DNA from: Gemmatimonadaceae bacterium
Lineage (GTDB): Bacteria; Gemmatimonadota; Gemmatimonadetes; Gemmatimonadales; Gemmatimonadaceae
Length of the DNA stretch: 64,000 nucleotides
NCBI GenBank assembly: GCA_030835125.1
Contig: JAUQWM010000021.1
Location: forward strand, 24,768 to 88,767
Direction of reading: 5' to 3'
How positions within the stretch are numbered: the stretch's first letter is position 1; every line of letters begins with the position of its first letter. Below the pieces are notes generated by a model that worked only from the letters and a program-made list of their open reading frames with translations, searched no databases and was not told where the DNA came from. Below are positions 45,223 through 53,481 of the stretch, one piece after another. Position numbers and translations under genes: made by a program.

Positions 45223-47232
45223 CTAGGCGGTGGCGGCCTCGACCACCCGGTCCACCGTGATCCCGAACTCGCTGTACAGTCGCTGATACGGGGCGGACGC
45301 GCCGAAGTGATCGATCCCGATCATCACGTCGCCCGGCGCCATGAAGCGGTGCCACGACATGGAATGCGCGGCCTCGATGACGATCCGACGCACCCCGGCC
45401 GGGAGCACCGACGCCTGATACGCCGACGGCTGCTTCAGGAAGAACTCCTGGCTGGGCATGCTCACCACCCGCGTAGACTGCCCGCCCTCCTCCAGCCGCT
45501 TCCGGGCCTCGAGCGCCAGCCCGACTTCCGATCCCGTGGCGATCAGCACCAGGTCCGGCGACGGGCGCGACCCCTCCGCCAGCACGTAGCCACCGCGCGC
45601 GAGTTCCGTCGCCGCGCCGCGTCCGGTGCGATCGATCAGCGCCACCTTCTGTCGCGTGAGCACCAGCGCTACCGGTCCTTCCTTGTGCAGCAACGCCGCC
45701 CTCCAGGCCTCCGCCGTCTCCGCGGCGTCGCCCGGACGGATGACCGTCACGTTGGGAATGGTCCGCAGCGCCGTGAGGTGCTCGACCGGCTGGTGCGTGG
45801 GCCCGTCCTCCCCCAGCCCGATGGAGTCGTGGGTGAAGACATAGATCACCCGCTGGTGCATGAGCGCCGCGAGCCGGATGGCCGGCCGCATGTAGTCGGA
45901 GAAGACCAGGAACGTCCCGCCGTACGGGATCACCCCGCCGTGCAGCGCCATCCCGTTCATGATCGAGCCCATGCCGTGCTCGCGCACCCCGAAATGGATG
46001 TTGCGGCCGGCCGCGTTGGCGGCGCTGAAGGGCGGCGAGTCCTTGATGATGGTGAGGTTCGACCCGCTGAGGTCCGCCGACCCGCCGATGAGCTCCGGCA
46101 CCTTCGCCGCCAGGGCATTCAGGACGGTCCCCGATGACGCCCGGGTGGCGACGTTGCCGTTCTCCGCGCTGAACACCGGGATCGCCTGTTGCCAGCCGGC
46201 GGGAAGGTCGCCCTGCATCCGACGCCCGAACTCTCTGGCTTCGCCCGGGTGGGCCTTCGCGTACGCGATGAGCGCGCGACGCCAGGCGTCGTTGGTGAAC
46301 GCCAGCGCCCCGTTGCCGCGCCGCCAGTGGGCGAGGGCTTCCTCGGGCACGGTGAACGGCTCGGTCGCGGTCCAGCCGAGTCGTTCCTTGGACCGGGCCA
46401 CCTCCTCGGCGCCTAACGCTTCCCCGTGCGCCTTGGCGGTGCCGGCCCGGTTCGGCGAGCCATAGCCGATGATGGTGCGCACGATCACCAGCGTCGGGCG
46501 CGCCGTCTCGGCGCGCGCCTGCGCGATCGCCGCGTCGAGAGCCTCGAGGTCGTTCACGTCCGCGACCCGCAGCACCTGCCAGCCATAGCCCTCGAACCGG
46601 CGCGCGGTGTCGTCGCTGAAGGTCAGGTCCGTCGCCCCATCGATCGTGATCCGGTTGTCGTCATAGAACCCGATCAGCTTCCCGAGCCCGAAATGGCCGG
46701 CGAAGCTCGCCGCCTCGTGTGAGACCCCTTCCATGAGGTCACCGTCGCCGCAGATGAACCACGTGTGATGGTCGACGATGCGATGGTCATCGCGGTTGAA
46801 CACCGCGGCCAGGTGCGCTTCCGCCGCCGCCATGCCGACCGCATTGGCCAGTCCCTGGCCCAATGGGCCGGTCGTCGTCTCGACGCCCGGCGTCAGCCCA
46901 TGCTCCGGATGCCCCGGCGTGATGCTGCCCCACTGGCGGAAGGCACGGATCTCGCCGAGCGGAAGGTCGTAACCGGACAGGTGCAACGACGCGTACAGCA
47001 GCATCGACGCATGCCCGTTGCTGAGCACGAACCGATCCCGGTCCGGCCACGCGGGATCGGCCGGATTGTGCTTGAGGTGCCGTGTGTACAGAAGGTACGC
47101 GAGCGGGGCCAATGCCATCGGCGCGCCGGGGTGGCCGCTCTCGGCTGCCTGAACCGCGTCCATGGCAAGCGCCCGCACAGTGTTGATGCAGAGGTCGTCG
47201 ATCGAAGTTGCCACGTGGGAAGGTGTCTGCAC
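45223..47232 (-). CDS. tkt: transketolase
   Basis: The 669-residue enzyme is a full-length transketolase, moving two-carbon units between sugar phosphates in the pentose phosphate pathway with thiamine diphosphate. The TPP motif begins G-D-G-D-L-M-E-G and ends [18 protein letters not shown] is the pyrimidine-domain motif, and the C-terminal domain is intact. The start is a GTG at 47232; a second GTG six codons on (47214) is equally possible. The octamer at 46411 encodes Ala-Leu-Gly. Upstream lies a heptamer array instead of a clear ribosome binding site. It has no obvious functional link to its neighbours. Confidence 0.95.
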   Translation of the reverse strand: MQTPSHVATSIDDLCINTVRALAMDAVQAAESGHPGAPMALAPLAYLLYTRHLKHNPADPAWPDRDRFVLSNGHASMLLYASLHLSGYDLPLGEIRAFRQWGSITPGHPEHGLTPGVETTTGPLGQGLANAVGMAAAEAHLAAVFNRDDHRIVDHHTWFICGDGDLMEGVSHEAASFAGHFGLGKLIGFYDDNRITIDGATDLTFSDDTARRFEGYGWQVLRVADVNDLEALDAAIAQARAETARPTLVIVRTIIGYGSPNRAGTAKAHGEALGAEEVARSKERLGWTATEPFTVPEEALAHWRRGNGALAFTNDAWRRALIAYAKAHPGEAREFGRRMQGDLPAGWQQAIPVFSAENGNVATRASSGTVLNALAAKVPELIGGSADLSGSNLTIIKDSPPFSAANAAGRNIHFGVREHGMGSIMNGMALHGGVIPYGGTFLVFSDYMRPAIRLAALMHQRVIYVFTHDSIGLGEDGPTHQPVEHLTALRTIPNVTVIRPGDAAETAEAWRAALLHKEGPVALVLTRQKVALIDRTGRGAATELARGGYVLAEGSRPSPDLVLIATGSEVGLALEARKRLEEGGQSTRVVSMPSQEFFLKQPSAYQASVLPAGVRRIVIEAAHSMSWHRFMAPGDVMIGIDHFGASAPYQRLYSEFGITVDRVVEAATA

Positions 47233-47273
47233 GGAAGGGTCGGCCTGCTGTTTGTATGACCTGGCACCCGATG

Positions 47274-47308
47274 TCCTGATGCCTGATGCCTAATGCCTGA
47301 TGCCTGAT
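47274..47308. repeat. five GCCTGAT heptamers before transketolase
   Basis: Units TCCTGAT, GCCTGAT, GCCTAAT, GCCTGAT and GCCTGAT run from 47274 to 47308, in the divergent spacer between transketolase (minus) and the SIMPL-domain gene (plus). The array is about 42 bases upstream of the transketolase start. No inverted partner arm was found. Confidence 0.75.
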
Positions 47309-47399
47309 AAGTTAGCGCGGCCATGTGCAAGTCGCGTCGCCCGGCACGTCTCCATAAGCGTCGGGTAGGCAGTCACCACGTTCGAAAAAGGAGTTTCCT

Positions 47400-48101
47400 G
47401 TGCGTATGCCAATGCTTGTCCTCGTATCGTCCTTGCTGCTGACGTCTTGCGCGAGCGCGCAAACGGGCTCTGCGCGCGACCTCGCTGCAACCATTGTGGC
47501 CACCGGTGAAGGCCACCGGGACGTCGCGCCGGACAAGGCCACCATCGTGCTGGGCGTCGAAACCCGCGCCCGCACGCCTGCCGCGGCCGCCGCTGCCAAC
47601 GCCGACCGGATGACGGCCATTCGCGCCGCCCTCATCCGCGCCGGCGTTGCCGAGCGCGACATCGCCACGGCCCGCTACTCGCTCTACCTCCAGACGGGCC
47701 GCACGCCCGCCGACACCCAGTACGTCGCCTCCAACATGGTGACGGTCGAGACGCGCCAGCTCGAACAGGTGGGCCGGCTCATTGACATCGGGCTGGGTGC
47801 CGGCGCCAACAACATCGGGTCGCTCCAGTACGACCTTGCTGACCGGACCGGTCCGGCCGCGGAAGCGCTCGGTGACGCGGTGACTGCCGCTCGGAGGCAG
47901 GCCGAAGTCATGGCGACCGCGGCCGGTGGCCGGTTGGGCGACCTGGTCGAGTTGACGACACAGCCGGGGGAGTTTCGTCCGTACTATGCCGGCGCCGAGA
48001 TGCGGATGGCCGCGTCCGCGGCCCCGACCCCGGTTTCCCCGGGGGCCGTAACCGTAAGTGCCTCGGTGACCGGCCGTTGGCGGTTCGTCCCAGGTCGCTG
48101 A
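47400..48101 (+). CDS. SIMPL-domain (DUF541) exported lipoprotein
   Basis: The 233-residue protein is a SIMPL/DUF541 family member of the periplasm or outer membrane. The signal sequence ends with the lipobox-like L-T-S-C (about residue 17), and the domain starts T-I-V-A-T-G-E-G. The family has no proven catalytic role; members are linked to envelope and oxidative-stress tolerance. The GTG at 47400 is preceded by AAAAAGGAG (47385-47393) with a 6-base spacer, good start evidence. It is likely to be transcribed from the spacer shared with transketolase. Confidence 0.82.
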   Translation: MRMPMLVLVSSLLLTSCASAQTGSARDLAATIVATGEGHRDVAPDKATIVLGVETRARTPAAAAAANADRMTAIRAALIRAGVAERDIATARYSLYLQTGRTPADTQYVASNMVTVETRQLEQVGRLIDIGLGAGANNIGSLQYDLADRTGPAAEALGDAVTAARRQAEVMATAAGGRLGDLVELTTQPGEFRPYYAGAEMRMAASAAPTPVSPGAVTVSASVTGRWRFVPGR

Positions 48102-48228
48102 GGCCGGCATCCTTGACCTGGAAGCCGAAGCTGAGGATTCTCCAATGCTTTGGTTTCCCGCTGGCGACATCGGACGCTGTCCCGGCATCACCTGCTGTTC
48201 AACTCTTCACCACGCAGTGGAGGAACGC

Positions 48229-49158
48229 ATGACCTCCCGAGATGCGCGGCACGTTGTCACGAGCATTGGTGCCGTGGCGATCGCGCTTGCAATTGGGGTC
48301 ACACCGGCACGAGGCCAATCGGGTCTCGAGGGCGTGATCGAGCAGTATGGCGCGACGTCGATCAAGGGGTACATCCAGCCTCTCGCCGACGTGCTGGTAG
48401 CCAACCTTTCGCTGGGTTACCTCAACAGCGCGCCACCGAAGAAGGGTGGCATTTCGTTCAGTATCGAGGCGGTGGCGATGACGGCCGCGCTCGACGAGTC
48501 GCTGCGACAGTACACGGCCAACACGCCAGCCGGGTTCCAGCCGGCAACGTTCACGACGTCGACGATCTTCGGCGGGACGGCGAGCGCGGTCACGCACAGT
48601 TCCATCCCGGGCCTTTCCTACCGGGGGTCTGACGGCCTCGTCGACGCCGAGTATTTCCCGACCGCTGCGCCCCAGTTGCGGCTGGGCGGCATCCTCGGGA
48701 CGGAAGTCGTGGTTCGGTATGCCTCGTCCACCATGGTGCCGTTCATCGAGGAAGAGGACTTTCCGGACCTCACGTTGATGGGCTTCGGGCTGCAGCACAG
48801 CCTGAACCGCTACTTCACGACCCTCCCCCTCGAGGTGAGCATCGGCGGGTCGTACAACTCGCTCAAGTTCGGCGACATCGTGGACCTCAGCTCCACGTCC
48901 TTCGGCGTGAACGCGGGGAAGTCGTTCGGGATCATCGGACTCTCGGCGGGCATCGCGTCGGAGGGAGGCACGATGAACCTGGCCTATACCTCGACCGACC
49001 CGACAGCCCCGGGCGCGGTCAACATCGACCTGGACGTGTCACGGTCGATCCGGTTCCGCGCGGGCGGCGCCCTCAACCTCGGGCCGCTGAAGCTGTTCGG
49101 CGACGCCGCCTTCGGGAACGTGACGAGCTATGCTGGCGGAATCCGCTTCGGCTTCTGA
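48229..49158 (+). CDS. predicted outer-membrane beta-barrel protein
   Basis: The 309-residue protein has a Sec signal peptide (I-G-A-V-A-I-A-L-A-I-G-V-T-P-A-R-G) and then alternating polar/hydrophobic strands, ending in G-G-I-R-F-G-F, a C-terminal phenylalanine typical of outer-membrane proteins. It resembles uncharacterised DUF6588-type proteins. The ATG at 48229 has GGAGGA at 48219-48224 as ribosome binding site; the ATG at 48145 was rejected because it lacks one and adds no signal peptide. The next gene follows after 54 bases and may be co-transcribed. Confidence 0.7.
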   Translation: MTSRDARHVVTSIGAVAIALAIGVTPARGQSGLEGVIEQYGATSIKGYIQPLADVLVANLSLGYLNSAPPKKGGISFSIEAVAMTAALDESLRQYTANTPAGFQPATFTTSTIFGGTASAVTHSSIPGLSYRGSDGLVDAEYFPTAAPQLRLGGILGTEVVVRYASSTMVPFIEEEDFPDLTLMGFGLQHSLNRYFTTLPLEVSIGGSYNSLKFGDIVDLSSTSFGVNAGKSFGIIGLSAGIASEGGTMNLAYTSTDPTAPGAVNIDLDVSRSIRFRAGGALNLGPLKLFGDAAFGNVTSYAGGIRFGF

Positions 49159-49180
49159 CCGACTGACCACTTCCACTCGC

Positions 49181-49201
49181 GAAGCCCGCGCCGCGGGCTT
49201 C
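49181..49201 (+). promoter_or_regulatory. perfect hairpin directly abutting a ribosome binding site
   Basis: GAAGCCCGCG and CGCGGGCTTC form an exact 10-base inverted repeat around one base. The last stem base (49201) touches the Shine-Dalgarno AGGAG (49202-49206) of the next gene, whose ATG is at 49213. It could be an intergenic terminator/attenuator or a processing and stabilising stem that leaves the ribosome site open. Confidence 0.5.
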
Positions 49202-49212
49202 AGGAGAAATCG

Positions 49213-49761
49213 ATGCGTGCACGACTGATCAAGACGGCACTGGTCGCCCTGGTCGCGATGAGCGGCCTGGGGGCCTCGTGCTTTTCGATCACCGACCCGT
49301 TTGTCGTGTCGGTGAACGTGAAGGACATCAAGAACGTCTACACCGTGACGCCGGGCACCGTCAACTTCGACCCGGGCTGCATCACGAAGAACTCGAGCGA
49401 CTACATCGACGACCAGTTCGAGGTGGCAGGTGGCGGGCGCCTGGTCGACGTGATCGTCAAGACCAACGGCACGTACAACGGCAACATCGTCGGCGGCCAG
49501 GTCCGGATTGGACCGACGCAGGGCAATCTCCAGACGCTCGTGACGTACTCGGGTCCCTGGACCGCGTTCAATACGCCGCAGTCGCTCATCCAGAACAACG
49601 TGACCATGACGCTGGACGCGGGCGGCGTGAACACCCTGCTGAACCTGATCCAGAACCAGGCCGCGATCGTGATTTGCCATGGTGGCGCGTTCTCGCAGGC
49701 GGCGGGAACGGGGATGACGATCGACGTGGGGATCTTCGCCCAGGTGAACGCGACGCCGTGA
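49213..49761 (+). CDS. small lipoprotein of unknown function
   Basis: The 182-residue protein has a signal peptide with a lipobox L-G-A-S-C at about residue 22. The rest is rich in Asn, Gly, Thr and Val, with repeated beta-strand-like stretches, and I recognise no family. The ATG at 49213 has AGGAG at 49202-49206. It follows the beta-barrel gene on the same strand and may be its partner in the outer membrane. The gene ends 5 bases before a heptamer hairpin. Confidence 0.65.
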   Translation: MRARLIKTALVALVAMSGLGASCFSITDPFVVSVNVKDIKNVYTVTPGTVNFDPGCITKNSSDYIDDQFEVAGGGRLVDVIVKTNGTYNGNIVGGQVRIGPTQGNLQTLVTYSGPWTAFNTPQSLIQNNVTMTLDAGGVNTLLNLIQNQAAIVICHGGAFSQAAGTGMTIDVGIFAQVNATP

Positions 49762-49765
49762 GGTG

Positions 49766-49858
49766 CAGTTGGGAGTTGAGAGTTGGGAGTTGAGAGTTGA
49801 GAGAAGGCTGCCTCCCGGCCTGGAATGCTCCCTACTCCCAACTCTCAACTCTCAACTC
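49766..49858. repeat. inverted heptamer repeat (GAGTTGA)n, second locus
   Basis: Five units of CAGTTGG/GAGTTG[A/G] at 49766-49800 face four units CCTACTC, CCAACTC, TCAACTC, TCAACTC at 49831-49858, with a loop of about 30 bases. The array fills the gap between two convergent genes and ends exactly at the stop of the minus-strand aminotransferase. Its position fits a bidirectional terminator. It is the same family as 7304-7419. Confidence 0.85.
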
Positions 49859-51142
49859 TCAAAGTCCAAGCTCCCGCTTCGTCGCTGCGACGACGCGCTC
49901 CATCTCGTCCATGGTGTTGTACAGGTGCGGCGAGATGCGCAGTCCCGGACGGTCCTGGCCGCCGCGCAACGTCGCGACCACACCGTCCTTCTCGGCGAGT
50001 GCCATGCTGAACCGCCGTGGGTCGAGCGATCCTGGCCTGAAGACCACGAGGTTGGCCGATCGGTCCGGGCTCGGGTCGGTGTACACGTGGACGCCATCCA
50101 GCTTCTTCAGTTCCCCGACCAGGAAACCCGACAACTGGCGCAACCGCTCCTCGATCACCGCGCGACCGATGGACTCCCGGAACCGGATCGCCTCGGCCAG
50201 CGCCACCAGGCGCGCGTCGTCGCGCTGGCCCATGCCTTCGAGCTTCCGGGAAATTCCCACCGCCCCGGGATACACCCCGATCACGCTCGGCCATATCCGG
50301 TCATGCACATCCTTGTTCACGAACAGCACGCCACATTCCTTTGGCCCGCACGGCCACTTGTGCGCCGATCCGGTATAGAAGTCGGGCCTGATGTCGCCGA
50401 GGTTCACGTCCAGCGCGCCGAAGGTCTGCGCGCCGTCGAGCAACGTGAGCACGCCGCGCGAGCGCGCCATCGCGCAGATTTCCTTCGCGGGGAACAGGTC
50501 GCCGGAGTTGCTCGTCAGGTGGGTGAACCCGATCAGGCGTGTCCTCGGCGTGATGGCCTTCGCGAACAGGTCGACGTAGTGGTCGGCGCCCGGATGGGGC
50601 ACGACGTGCTGCACCGTCGTCACGGTGAACCCGAAGCGCTTCGCCTTCTCCCGCCAGGCGTTCAGGTTGGTGGGGTGATTGTCCGAGAAGACGATGACCT
50701 CGTCCTCCGGCCCGAGCTGCAGTCCGCTCGAGACGTAGTTGTTGCCTTCGCTGGTGTTGCGCGTGATGACGATCTCCTCGGCCGTGGTTCCGAGCATCGT
50801 GGCGAGGAGCGTGCGCGCCGCCTCGCGGCCATCGCGCATCAGGGCGGACCGGGCCGCCGGGCTCGGGTTCGCCTCATATCCCCGGGTCGTCGCGTAGAGC
50901 GACTCCACGACCGGCATCGGCGATGGGCAGAGGTTGGCGGCGTTCACGAAAATGACGTCGCGCGGCAGCAGGAATCGCGCGCGCACATCCTGCCAGTACT
51001 TCTCGTCGGGCGCGGCCGGACGGCGGGGCAGGGGCGCGGTGGTGACGTCAAAGTCATCCATGCCCCAGGCACGCGACGGGAAGAGGGCCGCCGTCCCCGA
51101 CAGGGCAAAGGCCTGGGCGAATTCGCGGCGAGTCAGTGCCAT
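49859..51142 (-). CDS. Tat-exported class V aminotransferase-like PLP enzyme
   Basis: The 427-residue protein starts with a twin-arginine signal (T-R-R-E-F-A-Q, hydrophobic A-L-S-G-T-A-A-L-F, cleavage near S-R-A-W-G). A class V aminotransferase fold follows, with the PLP lysine Lys262 in T-G-S-A-H-K-W. Homologues include cysteine desulfurases, isopenicillin N epimerases and kynureninase-like enzymes; this specific subgroup has no known substrate. Tat export fits a cofactor-bound enzyme folding in the cytoplasm. The start at 51142 is supported by the Tat motif. The stop abuts the heptamer array. Confidence 0.82.
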   Translation of the reverse strand: MALTRREFAQAFALSGTAALFPSRAWGMDDFDVTTAPLPRRPAAPDEKYWQDVRARFLLPRDVIFVNAANLCPSPMPVVESLYATTRGYEANPSPAARSALMRDGREAARTLLATMLGTTAEEIVITRNTSEGNNYVSSGLQLGPEDEVIVFSDNHPTNLNAWREKAKRFGFTVTTVQHVVPHPGADHYVDLFAKAITPRTRLIGFTHLTSNSGDLFPAKEICAMARSRGVLTLLDGAQTFGALDVNLGDIRPDFYTGSAHKWPCGPKECGVLFVNKDVHDRIWPSVIGVYPGAVGISRKLEGMGQRDDARLVALAEAIRFRESIGRAVIEERLRQLSGFLVGELKKLDGVHVYTDPSPDRSANLVVFRPGSLDPRRFSMALAEKDGVVATLRGGQDRPGLRISPHLYNTMDEMERVVAATKRELGL

Positions 51143-51432
51143 ACGATGAGAGCGACGAGGAAGGGGACGTGCTGCCTGCTGCCTGAACCTCTCACCTTAT
51201 CGCGCGTTCTGCCAGAAGCCACGCCGTATCATGAGAGGACTGTCGGTGCGGCAGGGACAGCAGCGACAGTGCCTGGTCGGGTCATGCGTCACATGCCCCG
51301 GAGGTCCCGCCAGGCGATCCTGCAGTCGCGCTTTCCGCGCGTCCCGGCCGCCCGACGGGGACGCCCTTGCGGGAAGAGTGTGGCTGGAGAGTCTTGACCA
51401 ATCGCGTTCCTGGTGGGACCCTCATTCCGCTC

Positions 51433-52347
51433 ATGTCGCAAGCCGAACCCAGCCCCAATGACGAGCGCAGCGTCCGGTCGCTGAATGACCCGGCGACGCT
51501 GCGCCTCCTGATCCGCTCGATCGGCGAGGGGATCTACATCACCGACAGCCAGGGGCGCATCCTCGATGCCAACCCCGCGTTCCTGGACATCTTCGGGGTT
51601 GCCTCCCTGGAGGAACTGCAGCGGTACGAGGTGCCCCAACTGCTCGCCGATCCGCGGCGACGGGAGCAGGAGATGGCGATCCTCGCCAGCGAAGGCAGCG
51701 TTCGCGAGTTCGAGCTCGAGATCGTCCGTCCCGATGGGCTCCATCGCACGGTCCTGGACACCACGTTCCAGATCCGTGACCCCGGGACCGGTGAGATCTA
51801 CTATCACGGCGTGCTGATCGACATCACCCGCCGGAAGGAACTCGAGGATCGCCTGCGCGAGCAGCTCACGCGCGACGCCCTCACCGGGTGCTACAACCGT
51901 CGCTTCCTGTTCGACATCGAGGCCGAGTTCCGGGCCGGCGGTGAGGGACGCTGGGGCTGCATCTTCATCGACATCGATCACTTCAAGGTCTACAACGACC
52001 GCCACGGCCATGCCAGCGGCGACCAGGTGCTCCAGCGCATGGCGCGGTTCCTCATGCGGGAGGTGCGCTCGGACGAGCCCGTGATCCGGCTGGGCGGCGA
52101 CGAGTTCCTGATCGTGCTCTCCGGGGAGAACGCCGGCCGGACCGCGACGGTGGCGGGTCGCCTGCAGCAGGCCGCGGCCCGCTCGGCCCCGGTGGCATTC
52201 TCGTTAGGCTGGGCCATGCGGGAGGGGAGCGAGACGTTCGAGGAGACGATCGAGCGCGCCGACCAGGGCCTCATCAACGTCCGGGTCCTGTCCCGTTCCG
52301 GCGACTACGCCACCCTGCCGAACGGGCTGGAGCGGCGGAAGAAGTAG
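51433..52347 (+). CDS. PAS-GGDEF diguanylate cyclase
   Basis: The 304-residue protein has an N-terminal PAS sensor domain (about 25-135, ending R-P-D-G-L-H-R-T-V-L) and a C-terminal GGDEF domain whose active motif is intact (Gly221-Phe225, L-G-G-D-E-F). It should make cyclic di-GMP from two GTP. The inhibitory I-site, usually R-x-x-D eight residues before the motif, reads R-S-D-E (212-215), so feedback inhibition may be weak. There is no transmembrane segment, so it is cytoplasmic. The ATG at 51433 was chosen; a TTG at 51367 adds 22 residues. CGTTAGGC at 52202 encodes Ser-Leu-Gly. Confidence 0.88.
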   Translation: MSQAEPSPNDERSVRSLNDPATLRLLIRSIGEGIYITDSQGRILDANPAFLDIFGVASLEELQRYEVPQLLADPRRREQEMAILASEGSVREFELEIVRPDGLHRTVLDTTFQIRDPGTGEIYYHGVLIDITRRKELEDRLREQLTRDALTGCYNRRFLFDIEAEFRAGGEGRWGCIFIDIDHFKVYNDRHGHASGDQVLQRMARFLMREVRSDEPVIRLGGDEFLIVLSGENAGRTATVAGRLQQAAARSAPVAFSLGWAMREGSETFEETIERADQGLINVRVLSRSGDYATLPNGLERRKK

Positions 52348-52394
52348 CCAGCCCCCGGGGAACCCGCGAGCCGGGCCCGAGTACTGGCGGCATC

Positions 52395-53402
52395 ATGCCA
52401 CGTGTCCCTTCCGTGTCCGTGCTGGCGCTGGCAGGGGTCGCCGCCCTGTCGGGGTGCGATCCGGTGGGGGTCGACGGGACCGACACGGTCGCCCTCACCC
52501 TCCGGCTGCAACTGGCGGGCGGCCGGGACGTCGGGGCGACCCCGGCACGAGTGTACGTCTTCTCTGATTCCGGGGCCGTTCCCCGGGGGATCGCCTTCCC
52601 GCGCGACGGCGAGGTGTGCGTGCTCGACACCACACCGCTCACGACCTGCACGCTCGACGTGCCGCGATACAGCACGATCACGTTGATCGCCGCCGAGCCG
52701 GATCCCGCCGTCTCCGTTCGCTTCGCGGCCCTGTCCGCCCAGGATACGGTGCGCGACGGCCGCTACGTGGAGTTCACCGGATGGACGGAATGCCCGGATC
52801 GCGCCGAGCGCGGTCTGTGCGTCATCGAGCCGTCCGGCGACTTCACCATCGAGGCCAACTTCCAGATGATGCAGCAGGTGACCATCTACCAGACGGGCGT
52901 GGCGCTGATGGACTACATCACCATCGCCGCCGCGCCCACACTGAAGGTCCCCGCGCAGAATGACAACATCCTGGACCTCGCCGGCTGTCGCCGCGTCCTG
53001 AACCCGCCCGCGGTTCCCTGTGACGCCGTGCGTATCGTCGATGACGAACCCTGGCACCGCTTCACGGCCTGGGTGCCGCGGCAGACCATCGTGGGGATGT
53101 TCCCGATTGGCGGCGCGCAGACCGAGTTCATTCGATGGGATGGCGCCTGCATCCCGAGCAGCCTCTACCACCTCGGCGTCTGTTCCCTGATTACGCCTGA
53201 TGCTTCCGGTCCCCCGATCCTGCTGACCGCCCGCTTCGACTGGTGGGACTGTCCCTCCGGCCCGTCGGACCGTGACCTCGGCGGCTGCACGCAGCGACTG
53301 CCGCCGGATCCGTTCGCGACTGTCCAGATACCGCAAGTCAATGCCGGGCTGTCACTTGCCGCCGGGCTAGCGGGTCGCCGAGGGCCAACCTGGCGGCAGT
53401 AA
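52395..53402 (+). CDS. lipoprotein of unknown function, cysteine-rich
   Basis: The 335-residue protein has a clear lipobox L-S-G-C at about residue 21 and no recognised domain. Several scattered cysteines beyond the lipidated one suggest disulfide bonds in the periplasm. The middle shows beta-rich, Asp/Thr-heavy sequence. The start at 52395 is the only ATG that gives a good signal peptide. It lies between the cyclase and the VIT-VWA gene on the same strand; a shared transcript is possible but the gaps (47 and 79 bases) do not prove it. Confidence 0.65.
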   Translation: MPRVPSVSVLALAGVAALSGCDPVGVDGTDTVALTLRLQLAGGRDVGATPARVYVFSDSGAVPRGIAFPRDGEVCVLDTTPLTTCTLDVPRYSTITLIAAEPDPAVSVRFAALSAQDTVRDGRYVEFTGWTECPDRAERGLCVIEPSGDFTIEANFQMMQQVTIYQTGVALMDYITIAAAPTLKVPAQNDNILDLAGCRRVLNPPAVPCDAVRIVDDEPWHRFTAWVPRQTIVGMFPIGGAQTEFIRWDGACIPSSLYHLGVCSLITPDASGPPILLTARFDWWDCPSGPSDRDLGGCTQRLPPDPFATVQIPQVNAGLSLAAGLAGRRGPTWRQ

Positions 53403-53481
53403 CGGGGTCCAGTCGCACCGCCGTGTGCAAGTCCGCACTCGGCCGACGTCTCCCGGGCGTACCCTCTGCCAGGACGCCCGT

